Of a stretch of DNA of 64,000 bases, positions 44,150-52,884 are shown piece by piece. Position numbers and translations under genes: made by a program. The notes beneath the pieces are model-generated. The model did no database searches. It was not told where the DNA came from and was given only the letters and a program-made list of their open reading frames with translations. Source of the DNA: Xanthomonas sp. DAR 34887 (GTDB lineage: Bacteria > Pseudomonadota > Gammaproteobacteria > Xanthomonadales > Xanthomonadaceae); NCBI RefSeq assembly GCF_041245805.1, contig NZ_CP162490.1, positions 284,501 through 348,500 on the forward strand. Direction: 5' to 3'. Numbering within the stretch: the first letter of the stretch is position 1; every line of letters begins with the position of its first letter.

Positions 44150-45160
44150 ATGAAGATAGTGGTGACGGGCGGCGGTGGATTCCTGGGCCAGGCGTTGTGC
44201 CGCGGCCTGGTCGCGCGCGGGCATGAGGTGACCAGCTACAACCGCGGCCACTATCCGCAGCTGCAGGCGCTGGGTGTGGCCCAGGTGCGCGGCGACCTGA
44301 CCGATGCGCAGGCGCTGCACCATGCCGTGGCCGGCGCCGAGGCGGTGTTCCACAACGCGGCCAAGGCCGGTGCCTGGGGCAGCTACGACAGCTATTACCA
44401 GCCCAACGTGGTCGGCACCGAGAACGTGCTGGCCGCCTGCCGCGCGCACGGCGTGGGCCGTTTGATCTACACCTCCACGCCGAGCGTGACCCATCGCGCC
44501 ACGCATCCGGTGGAAGGTCTGGGCGCGGACCAGGTGCCGTATGGCGAGAACTTCCAGGCGCCGTACGCGGCGACCAAGGCCATCGCCGAGCGCGCGGTGC
44601 TCGCCGCCAACGATGCGCAGCTGGCGGTGGTGGCGCTGCGGCCGCGGCTGATCTGGGGGCCAGGCGACAACCAGATCCTGCCCAAGCTGGTGGCGCGTGC
44701 GCAGGCCGGCCGCGTGCGCCTGGTCGGCGGCGGCGACAACCGGGTCGATTCCACCTTCATCGACAATGCCGCGCAGGCGCACTTCGACGCGTTCGAGCAT
44801 CTGAGCGTCGGCGCAGCCTGCGCCGGCAAGGCGTACTTCATTTCCAACGGCGAGCCGCTGCCGATGCGCGAGTTGCTGAACAAGCTGCTGGCCGCGGTCG
44901 GCGCGCCGCCGGTGACCAAGACTCTGTCGTTCAAGGCCGCCTATCGCATCGGCGCCGCCTGCGAAACGCTGTGGCCGCTGTTGCGCCTGCGCGGCGAGCC
45001 GCCGCTGACCCGCTTTCTGGCGGAGCAGCTGTGCACGCCGCATTGGTACAGCATGGAACCGGCGCGGCGCGATTTCGGCTACGTGCCGCAGGTCTCGATC
45101 GAGCAGGGCCTGCAGCGTCTGGCGTCATCATGGCGCCGCGACACTTCCGTCACTTCCTGA
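44150..45160 (+). CDS. oleD: 2-alkyl-3-oxoalkanoate reductase OleD
   Basis: This NADPH-dependent extended SDR reduces the beta-keto acid made by OleA to the beta-hydroxy acid used by OleC. It has 336 residues. The dinucleotide motif is TGGGGFLG at 6-13, and the catalytic pair is Tyr139 and Lys143 in YAATK with a preceding IYTSTPSV. The C-terminal half is typical for 3-beta-HSD-like members of the family. It is the last ole gene; a small membrane protein gene follows. Confidence 0.92.
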   Translation: MKIVVTGGGGFLGQALCRGLVARGHEVTSYNRGHYPQLQALGVAQVRGDLTDAQALHHAVAGAEAVFHNAAKAGAWGSYDSYYQPNVVGTENVLAACRAHGVGRLIYTSTPSVTHRATHPVEGLGADQVPYGENFQAPYAATKAIAERAVLAANDAQLAVVALRPRLIWGPGDNQILPKLVARAQAGRVRLVGGGDNRVDSTFIDNAAQAHFDAFEHLSVGAACAGKAYFISNGEPLPMRELLNKLLAAVGAPPVTKTLSFKAAYRIGAACETLWPLLRLRGEPPLTRFLAEQLCTPHWYSMEPARRDFGYVPQVSIEQGLQRLASSWRRDTSVTS

Positions 45161-45222
45161 CGACCGGCGGTTTCCGAAGATACCTGCGCGCCGATTCGGC
45201 ACGACAACTTCTGGACCTTGCC

Positions 45223-45381
45223 ATGCTGCATTACGCCATCATCTTCTTCGTTATCGCCATTATCGCGGCCGTGCTTGGCTTCAGCGGCATCGCCGGCGCC
45301 GCGACCAACATCGCCTGGATCCTGTTCGTGGTGTTCCTGATCCTGGCCGTGATCTCGATGTTCCGTCGCGGCAAGGTGTAG
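45223..45381 (+). CDS. DUF1328 (YtjA-type) small membrane protein
   Basis: A 52-residue protein with two hydrophobic helices (residues 3-24 and 29-48) and a short basic tail FRRGKV. The FGIAG-like segment FSGIAGAATNIAWILF is the DUF1328/YtjA signature. Such proteins are widespread and their function is unknown. The ATG is 62 bases after oleD. A strong hairpin follows 19 bases after the stop. Confidence 0.88.
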   Translation: MLHYAIIFFVIAIIAAVLGFSGIAGAATNIAWILFVVFLILAVISMFRRGKV

Positions 45382-45400
45382 TCACCCGCGCGCTGCATCC

Positions 45401-45445
45401 CGAACGGCCCGCCGCACCGGAATATCCGGCGCGGCGGGCCGTTCG
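45401..45445 (+). terminator. Strong hairpin after DUF1328 gene
   Basis: CGAACGGCCCGCCGC at 45401-45415 pairs perfectly with 45431-45445; a second small CCGG/CCGG stem lies in the loop. TGTTT follows. It probably ends the oleD-DUF1328 transcript. Confidence 0.75.
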
Positions 45446-45710
45446 TGTTTGCGCGTGTTGCTGGCACCGTACGCCATTGCGTCGTAGCCGTTGTCCCATT
45501 CGCTCGATCCCGGCAACGCCTACCGCGCTGCGCAGCGCCGCATCCAGGGCGTGGCGTTCCAGCGCCAGCTCGATCAGTCGGGTGATCAGCGCGCGGTAGC
45601 TCATCCCGCTGGCCCTCGCTCCGCGGCGAACGTGCTGTGTCGTCGGGGGATGGACCGCGCCCCCGGAGCTTGCCAACATAAAGCCGCTCAGGGGACAGGG
45701 GAAACAATCG
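45446..45710. other. Intergenic region before the S9 peptidase
   Basis: No gene can be supported. Minus-strand frames from about 45604 (reading SYRALITRLIELALE) look slightly protein-like and may be a gene remnant, but I see no start, ribosome-binding site or known motif. Confidence 0.4.
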
Positions 45711-47666
45711 ATGCGACGTTGGACGTTCGTGGCCGGCCTTGCGCTGGCCTTCATGGCGTGCGCGCAGGCCGAGCCGCCGCCGCTGGATCTGACGCCGTAT
45801 CTGAAACGCGACCAGTTCGAGCGGGTCAAGATCTCACCGACCGGCGATTACTACGCCATCACCCAGCCGATGGAGGATCGCACCGCGCTGCTGGTGGTTC
45901 GCCGCAGGGACAAGCAGCTCTCCGCCAAGATCATTGGTGGCGCCGACTCGGCGGTGGACGATTTCTGGTGGGCCAACGATGAGCGCATCGTGGTGTCCAT
46001 GGCCGAGCGCTTCGGCACGCGCGATGAACCCATGGCGATCGGCCAACTGCACGCCATTGATGCCGACGGAAAGAATCCGCGTCTGCTTGCCAGCCCCTAC
46101 GGGTTGAATGATGCCGTCAATGCGGCCACGTTCAAGGCGAGCCTGGATCCCTCGGTGTTCATGCTCGATACGCTGGCACAGGATCCGCGCTACGTGCTGG
46201 TGTCGGTGATCGAGCAGTCCAGCGATCCGACCATCCACGTCGACAAGTTGGACATCTACAACCATCGCCGCATACAGGTGGCGACGCGCCGGTGCCGCGT
46301 GCGGATTTCGTCGCCGACCACGCCGGACGCGTGCGTTTCGCCAATGGGGCCGACAGCGCAATTCCAGCAAGCTCTACTACCGCGACGACAACGACACGCC
46401 GTGGCGGCTGATCAACGACGAAACCGCCAGCTTCCACCGCGCCTATCCGCTGGGGTTCTCCAGCGACGACAAGTTCGCCTATCTGCAGGTGGAACAGGCC
46501 AGCGGCCCAGACGCGGTGGTGTCTGGGATCCGGCGACCGATCGCTATTCGCCCTTGCTGCGCGACGAGCAAGTCGACCCTTACCGCGTGTTGCGCGACCT
46601 GGACGGCAAGACCCCGATCGGCGTGTCGTTCATGAGCGACCGGGTGCGCAACCGCTTCTTCGACGACAACGCGCCGACCTCGCGCCTGTATCGGTCGCTG
46701 GAAAAGGCGTTCAACGGCGATGCGGTATTCATCACGTCGGCAACGGCCGATCGCCGGCTGGTGCTGCTGTACGTCTGGAGCGACCGCAACAACGGCGATT
46801 ATTTCCTGTACGACACCGTGGACAAGCAGGCCAAGCGCGTGTTCAGCCGGCGCGAGTGGTTCGTGCCCGAGCAGGTCCCGTCCAGCCGCGAGGTCAGCTT
46901 CAAGGCCAGGGACGGCTTGCCGCTGCACGGCTATCTCACCCTGCCGTTGCATGCCGACGCGGGCAAGCCCTTGCCGATGGTGCTGCTGCCGCACGGCGGC
47001 CCGTTCGGCGTGTTCGATGGCTGGGATTTCGACGACGACGCGCAGTTGCTCGCTGCCGCGGGCTATGCGGTGCTGCGGGTCAATTACCGCGGTTCGGGCA
47101 ACTATGGCCGTGCCTTCACCCAGGCTGGGGCGAAGGAATGGGGTGGCCGCATGCAGGACGACCTGACCGATGCCACGCGCTGGGCGGCCGCGCAGGGTAT
47201 CGCCGATGCCTCGCGCGTCTGCATCTATGGCGCCAGCTACGGCGCTTACGCGGCATTGATGGGCGCAGCCAAGGAACCGGCCCTGTACCGCTGTGCCGCC
47301 GGCTACGTCGGCGTATACGACCTGGAGACGATGTACCGAGACCAGGCCAGGCGCGCGCGCTGGGCAAAGAACTGGGCCGGCGACTGGCTCGGCGAACGCA
47401 GCACACTGGCCGAGCGCTCGCCGGTCAATCTGGCCGATCGCATCCGCATTCCGGTGTTCCTGGCCGCAGGCGGCAAGGACGAGCGTGCGCCGATCCAGCA
47501 CACCGAGCGCATGGAAAAGGCGCTGAAGAAAGCCGGTACGCCCGTGGAGTCGCTGTACTTCCCCAACGAGGGTCATGGCTTCTACACCGAGCCGCACCGG
47601 CGCGCCTACTACACGCAGTTGCTGGCGTTCCTGAGCAAACACCTGGGGGGCGCGCAGGCGCAGTAG
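45711..47666 (+). CDS. Exported S9 prolyl oligopeptidase-like hydrolase with internal frame disturbance
   Basis: A secreted serine peptidase of the S9/acylaminoacyl peptidase type. The signal peptide is RRWTFVAGLALAFMACAQA. A beta-propeller N-terminal part leads to a C-terminal hydrolase domain with the nucleophile Ser509 in YGASYGAYAAL, Asp in AGGKDERAP and His in NEGHGFYTE. Between about 46285 and 46523 the frame as written gives unlike, Arg/Gln-rich residues. The neighbouring frames give sensible propeller sequence: offset +2 for VPRADFVADHAGRVRF, then +1 for KLYYRDDNDTPWRLIND and PLGFSSDDKFAYLQVEQAS. Three single-base losses near 46285, 46365 and 46521 explain this and cancel out. These could be sequencing errors or real lesions. 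Confidence 0.8.
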   Translation: MRRWTFVAGLALAFMACAQAEPPPLDLTPYLKRDQFERVKISPTGDYYAITQPMEDRTALLVVRRRDKQLSAKIIGGADSAVDDFWWANDERIVVSMAERFGTRDEPMAIGQLHAIDADGKNPRLLASPYGLNDAVNAATFKASLDPSVFMLDTLAQDPRYVLVSVIEQSSDPTIHVDKLDIYNHRRIQVATRRCRVRISSPTTPDACVSPMGPTAQFQQALLPRRQRHAVAADQRRNRQLPPRLSAGVLQRRQVRLSAGGTGQRPRRGGVWDPATDRYSPLLRDEQVDPYRVLRDLDGKTPIGVSFMSDRVRNRFFDDNAPTSRLYRSLEKAFNGDAVFITSATADRRLVLLYVWSDRNNGDYFLYDTVDKQAKRVFSRREWFVPEQVPSSREVSFKARDGLPLHGYLTLPLHADAGKPLPMVLLPHGGPFGVFDGWDFDDDAQLLAAAGYAVLRVNYRGSGNYGRAFTQAGAKEWGGRMQDDLTDATRWAAAQGIADASRVCIYGASYGAYAALMGAAKEPALYRCAAGYVGVYDLETMYRDQARRARWAKNWAGDWLGERSTLAERSPVNLADRIRIPVFLAAGGKDERAPIQHTERMEKALKKAGTPVESLYFPNEGHGFYTEPHRRAYYTQLLAFLSKHLGGAQAQ

Positions 47667-47732
47667 CACGGCACGCTTCACAGTCTGCCGCTGGCGCGGT
47701 GCGGCGACGTGTCTGCCGCTAGAATGCTCGGC

Positions 47733-48374
47733 ATGCCTGGATCTCCCCTCGATGCCCTCAAGCCCCTGGCCGGCCGCGCGCTGGAAGCGGCGCTCAATCG
47801 CGCGCTGGCGCTGGACCCGGATACCCGCGAGGCGCTGCGCGGTCTCGATGGCCAGCGCGTGGCGCTGACCCTGGAGGCGCCGGCGCTGGCACTGCAGATC
47901 CGCGTGGACGGCACGCGCCTGCAGGTCGGCCCGGTGGACACGGCGCAGGAGCCGGATCTGGCGGTGCGCAGTACCCTCGGCGGGTTGTTCGCGCAGTTGC
48001 CATTTCTGGCCCAGGCGCGGCGCGGCGCCAGCCCCGGAGGGCGGGTGCGGGTATCCGGCGATGCCGAGCTGGCGCGGCGCCTGCAGCAGTTGGCGGGGCG
48101 TTTCGATCCCGACTGGCAGCGTCCGTTCACCCAGGTGTTCGGCGACGTGCTCGGCGTGCAGTTCGCCAACGCCGCGCGCACGGCGCTGCAGCAGGCCCAG
48201 CGCAGCGCGCAGGACCTGGCGCAGAGCGCGGCCGAATTCGTCACCGAGGAGTCGCGCGACGTGGTTCCGCGCGCCGAGCTGGACGCGTTCTACGACGACG
48301 TGGATGCGGTGCGCGACGATGTCGAGCGCCTGGCCGCACGGGTCGCGCGGCTGCAGCCGGGGCGCGGCGCATGA
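47733..48374 (+). CDS. ubiJ: Ubiquinone biosynthesis accessory factor UbiJ (SCP2 domain)
   Basis: A lipid-binding accessory protein for the late steps of ubiquinone synthesis, partnered with UbiB. The 213-residue protein has an SCP2-like N-terminal domain (LDALKPLAGRALEAALNRAL, VALTLEAPALALQIRVDG, GGRVRVSGDAELARRLQQL). A C-terminal coiled-coil (about 175-208) follows, as in UbiJ. TAGAAT at 47720 could be a -10 element, so the ATG at 47733 is preferred over 47724. Its stop overlaps the ubiB ATG, indicating coupled translation. Confidence 0.88.
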   Translation: MPGSPLDALKPLAGRALEAALNRALALDPDTREALRGLDGQRVALTLEAPALALQIRVDGTRLQVGPVDTAQEPDLAVRSTLGGLFAQLPFLAQARRGASPGGRVRVSGDAELARRLQQLAGRFDPDWQRPFTQVFGDVLGVQFANAARTALQQAQRSAQDLAQSAAEFVTEESRDVVPRAELDAFYDDVDAVRDDVERLAARVARLQPGRGA

Positions 48375-50029
48375 AGGCGATGTTCCGCGCCAGCCGCATC
48401 GGCCGGGTGATCCTGCGTTACCGCCTGGACGATCTGCTCGACGGCACCCCGGCCGAGCGCTGGCTGCGCCTGGCCAAGCCGTTCGTGCCGCGCGCCAGCC
48501 CGGACATCGCTGCGCAGTCGCGTGGCGCGCGCTTGCGCCTGGCGCTGCAGGACCTGGGCCCGATCTTCGTCAAGTTCGGGCAGATCCTGTCCACCCGCCG
48601 CGACCTGATGCCGCCGGACGTGGCCGAGGAACTGACCCTGTTGCAGGACCGGGTGCGCCCGTTCGACGGCGAGGCCGCGCGGCGCATCGTCGAGCAGGCG
48701 CTGGGACAGCCGATTGGCGTGGCCTTCGCCAGTTTCGACACCACGCCGCTGGCCTCGGCCTCGATCGCGCAGGTGCATGCGGCAACGCTGCACGACGGCC
48801 GCGAGGTGGTGGTCAAGGTGCTGCGCCCGGACATCGAGCGGCAGATCGATGCCGACATCGCGCTGTTGAAGTCCGCCGCCGCGCTGGTCGATCGCGCGCA
48901 TCCGCGCGCCGACAAGATCCGCCCGCGCGAAGTGGTGGCCGAGATCGAGACCACCCTGGCCGCGGAACTGGACCTGCAGCGCGAAGGCGCCAACGCCAGC
49001 GTGCTGCGCCGCTTCTGGCTGCATTCGGACGACCTGTACGTGCCGGAGGTGATCTGGAGCCACACCGCCGAGCGCGCGCTGACCCTGGAGCGGGTGCGCG
49101 GCATCCCCTCCGACGACATCGCCTCGCTCGACGCCGCCGGCATCGACCGCAAGGCGCTGGCGGCCAAGGGCGTGCGCGTGTTCTACACGCAGGTATTCCG
49201 CGACAACTTCTTCCATGCCGATGCGCACGCCGGCAACATCTGGGTCGACAGCGACCCGGCGCGGCGGATCAACCCGCGTTTCATCGCGCTGGACTTCGGC
49301 ATCATGGGCCAGCTGTCGCAGGAAGATCAGTACTACCTGGCCGAGAATTTCATGGCCATCTTCAACAAGGACTACCGGCGCATGGCCGAGCTGCACGTGG
49401 AGGCGGGCTGGATGCCGTCCAACGTGCGCATCGACGAACTGGAAGCGGCGGCGCGCTCGGTATGCGAGCCGTACTTCACCCGGCCGCTGTCGCAGATCTC
49501 GCTGGCCGAGGTGCTGATCAAGCTGTTCCGCGTCGCCCAGCGCTATCAGCTGACCCTGCAGCCGCAGTTGATCCTGCTGCAGAAGACCCTGCTGAACATC
49601 GAAGGCGTGGGCCGTCAGCTGGATCCGGAACTGGACATCTGGGCGGTGGCGCGGCCGGTGCTCGAGCGCATCCTCATCGAGCGCTACAGCCCGCAGCGCG
49701 CGCTGCACGAACTGCGCAAGCGGTTGCCGGAAATCATGACCCACGCGCCGGACATGCCGCGCCTGGTGCATGGCTGGCTGCGCCAGCAGGTCGAGGGCCG
49801 CCACGAGCTGTCGATGCGCTCGCGCGACCTGTTCGAACTCAATCTGATCCTGCTGCGCATGCAGCGCCGCGTGGTCACCGCGATCACCGGTGTGGGCCTG
49901 CTCACGGTGGCGGCGCTGCTGTACGCGCTCGGTGCCGGCGGGCCGCAGCTGGGCGGGGTGTCGCTGTGGGCATGGATCGCCGGCGGCATCGGTGCGGTCG
50001 CCCTACTCTCGGCGTGGTGGCGTCGCTAG
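48371..50029 (+). CDS. ubiB: Ubiquinone biosynthesis atypical kinase/ATPase UbiB
   Basis: This is an inner-membrane atypical kinase-like ATPase (ABC1/ADCK family) needed for ubiquinone synthesis. It has 552 residues, the family size. The family-specific KxGQ motif is in VKFGQILSTRRDL, followed by ASIAQVHAATL (the Ala-rich loop that replaces the kinase P-loop), VVKVLRP with the catalytic Lys, FHADAHAGNIW as the catalytic loop and LDFGIMG as the DFG. Two C-terminal membrane helices are seen at about 500-548. It overlaps ubiJ by 4 bases. Confidence 0.95.
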   Translation: MKAMFRASRIGRVILRYRLDDLLDGTPAERWLRLAKPFVPRASPDIAAQSRGARLRLALQDLGPIFVKFGQILSTRRDLMPPDVAEELTLLQDRVRPFDGEAARRIVEQALGQPIGVAFASFDTTPLASASIAQVHAATLHDGREVVVKVLRPDIERQIDADIALLKSAAALVDRAHPRADKIRPREVVAEIETTLAAELDLQREGANASVLRRFWLHSDDLYVPEVIWSHTAERALTLERVRGIPSDDIASLDAAGIDRKALAAKGVRVFYTQVFRDNFFHADAHAGNIWVDSDPARRINPRFIALDFGIMGQLSQEDQYYLAENFMAIFNKDYRRMAELHVEAGWMPSNVRIDELEAAARSVCEPYFTRPLSQISLAEVLIKLFRVAQRYQLTLQPQLILLQKTLLNIEGVGRQLDPELDIWAVARPVLERILIERYSPQRALHELRKRLPEIMTHAPDMPRLVHGWLRQQVEGRHELSMRSRDLFELNLILLRMQRRVVTAITGVGLLTVAALLYALGAGGPQLGGVSLWAWIAGGIGAVALLSAWWRR

Positions 50030-50120
50030 CCGCGTCGCCGCTGCCGGACGTCGCGGCCCGGATGCGCTGCGTGTGCGTGGCCGATCGGCGCCACGGTGTT
50101 CTCCACCTTCGGAGCTGCGT

Positions 50121-50471
50121 ATGCCCTGGATCGTCGGCAAGTACCTGATCACCGCCGCGCTGGTGGTGGCGATTTCCGAAGTGGCGCGGCGCAGCGACCG
50201 GCTTGGCGGGCTGATCGCGGCCTTGCCGCTGGTGACCGTGCTGACCCTGATCTGGCTGCAACTGGAACGGCAGCCGCAGGCCAAGATCGCCAACCATGCC
50301 TGGTACACGTTCTGGTACGTGCTGCCGACGCTGCCGATGTTCCTGGCGTTTCCGCTGCTGTTGCCGCGGCTCGGCTTCTGGTGGACCCTGGTCGCGTGCG
50401 CGTTGCTGACCATGGCCTGCTTCGCCGCGTTGGCGCTGGGCGTGCGCCGCTTCGGCATCCAGCTGCTGTAG
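50121..50471 (+). CDS. DUF3147-family membrane protein
   Basis: A 116-residue integral membrane protein with about four hydrophobic helices (residues 3-23, 30-47, 63-81 and 87-108). The segments LITAALVVAISEVARRSDRL and WYVLPTLPMFLAFPLLL match the DUF3147 family. Function is unknown. GGAG occurs about 8 bases before the ATG. It is 91 bases after ubiB. Confidence 0.83.
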   Translation: MPWIVGKYLITAALVVAISEVARRSDRLGGLIAALPLVTVLTLIWLQLERQPQAKIANHAWYTFWYVLPTLPMFLAFPLLLPRLGFWWTLVACALLTMACFAALALGVRRFGIQLL

Positions 50472-50518
50472 CGCGGAGACTGCCGTCGGTCGGCAGCCCC
50501 CGGTGCGGCGGCCGCGGT

Positions 50519-50715
50519 TCAGTGCCCCTGCCGGCACCCCGCCGCCTTGGCGAAGAAACCCTAGATGCCTGATCGCGCATCTTGCGCGCATTGGCCAGTT
50601 CGCCGGCCTTGGTGGCGCAGACCGGCTTGCCGTCGGCGCCGGTCACCACCGCGGCTGGAGCGCTACGATGCCAGCGAACCGCGGTCAGCAGCGACAACAG
50701 CAGCCAGTATTTCAT
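50519..50715 (-). pseudogene. Small exported protein gene with apparent frameshift
   Basis: From a minus-strand ATG at 50715 a signal-peptide-like start (MKYWLLLSLLTAV) leads into VVTGADGKPVCATKAGELAN with normal codon bias. Near 50562 the frame loses its codon bias. If one base is assumed missing there, the next frame reads GFFAKAAGCRQGH and stops at 50519-50521, giving about 65 residues with two cysteines. As written, the frame runs on without bias into the DUF3147 gene. No known family is recognised. It could be a sequencing error or a decayed gene. Confidence 0.4.
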
Positions 50716-50827
50716 CGGGACTCATTGGCGAGCCGTGACGTGGCGCCGTCAACGGTCCGGCATGGGACGCTGCGTGACGTGCGCATTGTGGCCAGGGCCG
50801 CTGCGCGCGGATAATCCCGCGGTGAGC

Positions 50828-51565
50828 ATGTCCCCCGATTCCCTGCAGATCCTCTATCTGGACCCGTTCCTGGCCGTGGTCGACAAGCCGACCGGGCTGA
50901 TGGTCCACGACAGCAAGCTGGCCCGCGGCGAGGACGACTTCCTCGCCGATCGCCTGCGCGCGCAACTGGGGCGTCCGATCTTCCTGGTGCACCGGCTCGA
51001 CCGCGCCACCAGCGGCTGCCTGCTGCTGGCCTTCGACCGCGACACCGCCGGCGCGCTGGGCAAGGCGCTGATGGCGGGAGCAGTGGACAAGGACTACCTG
51101 GCGATTTGCCGCGGCTGGCCGGCCGAGGAACGCTTCGACGTGGACCACGACCTCGACGGCGGCCCCGGCAAACCGGTGAAGAAGCCGGCGCAGACCCGCT
51201 TCGAGCGCCTTGCCTGCGGCGAGCTGCAGGTACCGTCGGGCGAGTTCGGCACCTCGCGCTACGCGCTGCTGCGCTGCAGTCCGGTGACCGGCCGTTTCCG
51301 CCAGATCCGCCGCCACCTCAAGCATCTGTCGCATCACCTGATCGGCGACACCAGCCATGGCGACGGCCGCCACAACCGCATCTTCCGCATGCAGGGCGTG
51401 CACCGCATGCTGCTGCACGCCGAGCGCCTGGCGTTCCCGCATCCGGACGGGCGCCAGATCGAGGTGCGCGCGCCGCTGGATGCGGAGTTCGTGCGGGCAT
51501 TCGGGTTGTTCGGGTGGGATCCTGCGCTTTGGCAGGCGGATGCGGGACGTGGTGTGGCGGGATAG
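50828..51565 (+). CDS. truC: tRNA pseudouridine(65) synthase TruC (RluA family)
   Basis: This cytoplasmic enzyme makes pseudouridine at position 65 of some tRNAs. It has 245 residues. The catalytic Asp lies in VHRLDRATSGCLLLA. The early ILYLDPFLAVVDKPTGLMVH and late GRFRQIRRHLKHL match the RluA family; the short size with no S4 domain suits TruC. ATG 50828 is used; GTG 50822 is also in frame. The upstream frame is shadow. A low-GC small gene lies next. Confidence 0.9.
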   Translation: MSPDSLQILYLDPFLAVVDKPTGLMVHDSKLARGEDDFLADRLRAQLGRPIFLVHRLDRATSGCLLLAFDRDTAGALGKALMAGAVDKDYLAICRGWPAEERFDVDHDLDGGPGKPVKKPAQTRFERLACGELQVPSGEFGTSRYALLRCSPVTGRFRQIRRHLKHLSHHLIGDTSHGDGRHNRIFRMQGVHRMLLHAERLAFPHPDGRQIEVRAPLDAEFVRAFGLFGWDPALWQADAGRGVAG

Positions 51566-51734
51566 CACCGCCACCATGAGGCTGTTGTCTGGCAAGGTAC
51601 GCCCGCTGACTGCGGTGACCTGTTCGAGGCTGGTCTTTTGTACGCGCAGTGCCAATGCTTCCGGGGCGGGATGGCGGCGACGTTGGGTTTAGTCTATCTT
51701 GCCAGACTGAATTCCGTAGTTTCCAGGGGGATAT

Positions 51735-52064
51735 ATGTGGAATAAAGTTCGTTTGGCTCTTGCTGTCTCGATTATTTTCATGCTGCCATTTTCTGCATCG
51801 GCAGGAGATGCGTCGGGGAAAGTTGCACAGCTCATGGTGCACTCTCAAGATGTCGTATTTTTCGGCCTCGATGGGCCCTACAAGAACGCGCCCGCATGCT
51901 CCAGCACGTCGTTGGCGTTGTCATTGGCGACCCAAACGGGAAGAGCCCAGTACGCAATGCTGCTAAGCGCTTCCGCACAAGGCAAGGTGGTCTATGTGCA
52001 TGGAACAGGCAATTGTGCTGTCTGGGGCGATCGCGAAACGGCCGATTATATTTTTATGAACTGA
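51735..52064 (+). CDS. Small exported protein, lower GC than neighbours
   Basis: A 109-residue predicted periplasmic protein with signal peptide VRLALAVSIIFMLPFSASA. The mature part has VVFFGLDGPYKNAPACSS and VYVHGTGNCAVWGDRETADYIF, with two cysteines likely to form one disulfide. This shape (small secreted, P-A-C near the middle, G-N-C-x-x-W near the end) is seen in a widespread unnamed family; no function is known to me. AGGGGG precedes the ATG. Its codon use is much richer in A/T than the neighbours, which suggests recent transfer. Confidence 0.75.
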   Translation: MWNKVRLALAVSIIFMLPFSASAGDASGKVAQLMVHSQDVVFFGLDGPYKNAPACSSTSLALSLATQTGRAQYAMLLSASAQGKVVYVHGTGNCAVWGDRETADYIFMN

Positions 52065-52356
52065 AGTGCTGCGTTATCCGGTGGGGTATTGCGGGGCGCG
52101 AAATATCGATCGTGCTGCTAGCACAATCATGGAACGCTGTAGCGCATCTCTGAGCGGCGAGCTGTAGGAGCGGCTTAAGAGCATCTCTAATAACCGCAAA
52201 AAACTCGGTTAAAACGCTTGCAAGTCATTGATGCGCATAACACGTAAATCTGGAGCTGAGCTTATTAGAAGTGCCCTTAAGCCGCGGCCGGGCTTCATAG
52301 GTAATGCCCGGTCGCGGCCGAACCCGCTCCTACGAATGCAAGATCGGTTCTAGGCG
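52065..52356. other. Intergenic region with MITE and palindromic repeat
   Basis: No gene is supported. It holds a 98-bp mobile element (52179-52276) inside a split palindromic repeat, then an imperfect inverted repeat of the GGCCGGGC/GCCCGGTC type at about 52286-52335 that may serve as a terminator for the DUF2059 gene. Confidence 0.7.
52179..52276. mobile_element. Short MITE-like element, copy 3 (98 bp)
   Basis: Ends GAGCATCTCTAATAACC and GCTTATTAGAAGTGCCC are inverted and match the ends of the 316- and 322-bp copies, but the inside is short and unlike. A 4-bp TTAA duplication flanks it (52175-52178 and 52277-52280). Joining the flanks rebuilds a GTAGGAGCGGCTTAAGCCGC repeat, so the element sits at the exact centre of the palindrome. 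Confidence 0.78.
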
Positions 52357-52884
52357 TTACTTGGCCGGCGGCGCGTTGACCGTTTGCTCCAGATCCTTCT
52401 GCAGGTCCACGAACAGCGGGGTGATCTTCTGCTGGATCGCGCCCATCAGGTTCTGCATCAGCTGCGGGGTCTTGTCGAGCATGCTCTGGCCGGCCGGGCT
52501 CTCATAGAACTCGGCCATCGCCAGCACGTCCTGCTTGGAGAACGACTGCTTGTACAGGTTCACATACAGCGGGCGCATTTCCTGCCACGACAGCGCCTTG
52601 CGCACGGTGGCCTGGGTGCGCTCCTGGATCTGCTGCACCTTCTGCTGCTGTGCCGCGTCGAGCGGGTGCTGCGCGGTCAGCTGCGCGAATTGCTGGCGCT
52701 GCATCGCCTCGATCTGCGGCAGCATGCTGTCGAGCATGTTCTGCGCGCGCGAGGCCGACAGCAGGCGGTTGATGTCGCCATCGCTGGGCGGTTCGGCCAG
52801 GGCGGGCGCGGCGGCCAGGGCCAGCAGCGCGGCCAGCAGCAGGCGTTGCGGCCAGCGACGGGAAAGGAGCGGGGTCTGGTTCAT
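52357..52884 (-). CDS. DUF2059-family exported protein
   Basis: A 175-residue secreted protein. The signal peptide RLLLAALLALAAAPALAE is clear. The mature part is helical, with INRLLSASRAQNMLDSMLPQ and LYKQSFSKQDVLAMAEFYESPAGQSML, the hallmark of DUF2059. Function is unknown. A start at 52884 is chosen; the upstream frame to 53316 has no signal and lower coding quality. A Pro-Pro-Ala-Lys tail closes the protein. Confidence 0.86.
   Translation of the reverse strand: MNQTPLLSRRWPQRLLLAALLALAAAPALAEPPSDGDINRLLSASRAQNMLDSMLPQIEAMQRQQFAQLTAQHPLDAAQQQKVQQIQERTQATVRKALSWQEMRPLYVNLYKQSFSKQDVLAMAEFYESPAGQSMLDKTPQLMQNLMGAIQQKITPLFVDLQKDLEQTVNAPPAK

Noticed and set aside
45281..45829. Minus-strand frame with SYRALITRLIELALE
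   Set aside because: Looks slightly protein-like but overlaps the certain S9 peptidase start, has no ribosome-binding site and no known motif; kept only as a possible remnant.
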